Part shown: in pieces, positions 63,144-64,000 of the stretch
Numbering within the stretch: position 1 is the first letter of the stretch
Layout: each line of letters begins with the position of its first letter
Assembly (NCBI RefSeq): GCF_001761485.1
Contig: NC_090775.1
Location: 2,425,001-2,489,000, forward strand
Reading direction: 5' to 3'
Length of the DNA stretch: 64,000 bases
Origin: Yarrowia lipolytica
Lineage: Eukaryota > Ascomycota > Dipodascomycetes > Dipodascales
Notes under the pieces: model-generated
Databases searched by the model: none
Told to the model about the DNA's origin: nothing
What the model saw: the letters and a program-made list of their open reading frames with translations, nothing else
Program-made: the position numbers and the translations under genes

Positions 63144-64000
63144 ATGGAGAAACTCGTTCACATTCCCGCCGTCACAAAACTCACGCCGCTAGTGAGCCGG
63201 TTCCTCGGCATGAACCCGGGCAAATTTTCTCTACAGGGCACAAACACCTATCTCATCGGCCAGGGACCCCGACGATTGCTGATTGATACCGGAGAGGGAG
63301 CCGATGAGTACACAGAGACGGTCTCCAACTATCTCAAAGAGAACAACATTGAGCTTGACACCATAATTCTGTCTCACTGGCACGCAGACCACACCAAGGG
63401 TACGGTGCCGCTGCTCAAGAAACTCAAGGATAAGAAGGTCCAAACCTCTCCCCCTAAAGTGGTCAAGTACCCGTTTCCTGAGATGGACAAAGAGAAGAAC
63501 ATCAACGAGGGCTGGTCCGTGGACGAGTATCTGGACGACGGTCAGGTGATCTCGAACCTAGGCTTCCATATGAGTTGTCATCTGTTTCCCGGACATGCCA
63601 TGGACCACCTGTGTTTCTGGTTAGAGGAGGATGATGTTCTGTTCTCTGCAGACAACATTCTGGGCCAGGGAACGTCTGTGTTTGAGGATCTGACGGCCTA
63701 TATGAAGTCTCTGGAGGGTATGCGTCAAACTGGCAAGACCAAGACCAAGCGAGCGGACGGCCAGTTCCAGATATTCCCCGGCCACGGACCCGTGATCGAT
63801 AACGGCTGGGAGAAAATCACAGAGTACATTTCGCAACGGAAAAAGCGAGAAACCCAGGTGTACACTATTCTGCATGAGAAGGGTCCCTCTGATGCCCGGA
63901 CCATCACACGGCAGATCTACGAGGGCTACCCTGAACGTATTCTTGATGCCGCTCAGCACACTACCACCATGCAGCTGATGAAGCTGGAGGATGATGGAGT
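63144..64000 (+). CDS. LACTB2-like metallo-beta-lactamase fold protein (cut by window end)
   Basis: About 285 residues are visible before the window ends, close to the full length of LACTB2 (288 in human). The metallo-beta-lactamase signature SHWHADHTKG gives zinc ligands His78, His80, Asp82 and His83; later ligands are in FPGHAMDHL and in the SADNILGQG aspartate, with PGHGP towards the end. LACTB2 is a mitochondrial single-strand endoribonuclease; fungal relatives are also compared with glyoxalase II and with the lactamase-like domains of polyketide clusters, so the substrate here is uncertain. The C-terminal winged-helix part (ILHEKGPSDARTITRQIYEGYPE) supports LACTB2 over glyoxalase II. The ATG lies in a strong context (gccaccATGG). 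No stop codon is seen before the edge. Confidence 0.88.
   Translation, partial: MEKLVHIPAVTKLTPLVSRFLGMNPGKFSLQGTNTYLIGQGPRRLLIDTGEGADEYTETVSNYLKENNIELDTIILSHWHADHTKGTVPLLKKLKDKKVQTSPPKVVKYPFPEMDKEKNINEGWSVDEYLDDGQVISNLGFHMSCHLFPGHAMDHLCFWLEEDDVLFSADNILGQGTSVFEDLTAYMKSLEGMRQTGKTKTKRADGQFQIFPGHGPVIDNGWEKITEYISQRKKRETQVYTILHEKGPSDARTITRQIYEGYPERILDAAQHTTTMQLMKLEDDG

Overview
The window reads as nuclear DNA of the oleaginous ascomycete yeast Yarrowia lipolytica, or a very close relative. Three things support this. Protein sequences are recognisable (Msl5/BBP, Clf1, Pex7, glycogen synthase, a complex I 15 kDa subunit). Every intron that can be placed has a GTRAGT donor and a CTAAY branch site almost touching the 3' AG, which is the known Yarrowia arrangement. 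Gene deserts are long and genes are mostly single-exon. From memory and unchecked, the order PEX7 - glycogen synthase - aldo/keto reductase matches chromosome F. There are 21 supportable protein-coding genes, one of them cut by the right edge. I found no convincing rRNA, tRNA or intact mobile element.

Layout. 1-5.1 kb holds one small secreted cysteine-rich protein in otherwise empty sequence. 5.1-9.7 kb: a zinc-cluster-less, Upc2-like fungal regulator convergent with an AIM14/NOX-like reductase, then the spliced NDUFS5-type complex I subunit. 10.9-15.1 kb: two splicing factors, MSL5/BBP and CLF1, tail to tail. 15.6-22.2 kb: RUB1/NEDD8 (three introns in its first 22 codons) sharing a 123-bp divergent promoter with MTQ2, then the very large DOP1, whose first exon is hidden behind an intron. 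22.2-37.5 kb is mostly a gene desert whose only confident gene is a transcription factor with an AraC/Ada-type helix-turn-helix. 37.5-44.9 kb: PEX7, a NatC Sm-like subunit, glycogen synthase and VPS37. 45.9-55.9 kb: a KH-domain RNA-binding protein, an Ssr4-like SWI/SNF-RSC subunit, an aldo/keto reductase and a four-AT-hook protein. 57.1-64 kb: a DMA1-type FHA-RING ubiquitin ligase with a 5'UTR intron ending exactly at the ATG, a five-helix membrane protein with a degenerate alpha/beta-hydrolase domain, and a LACTB2-like metallo-beta-lactamase running off the end.

Most genes are housekeeping and unrelated in pathway. Themes that recur are RNA processing (BBP, CLF1, KH protein, LACTB2-like), ubiquitin-type signalling (RUB1, DMA1), trafficking (DOP1, VPS37, PEX7) and chromatin or transcription (Ssr4-like, AT-hook, two regulators). 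The most unusual items are the AraC/Ada-type regulator inside a roughly 15-kb desert, the membrane-anchored pseudo-hydrolase, the RUB1 micro-exons, and a self-complementary GTAC-based motif scattered through nearly all intergenic DNA but apparently not through genes.
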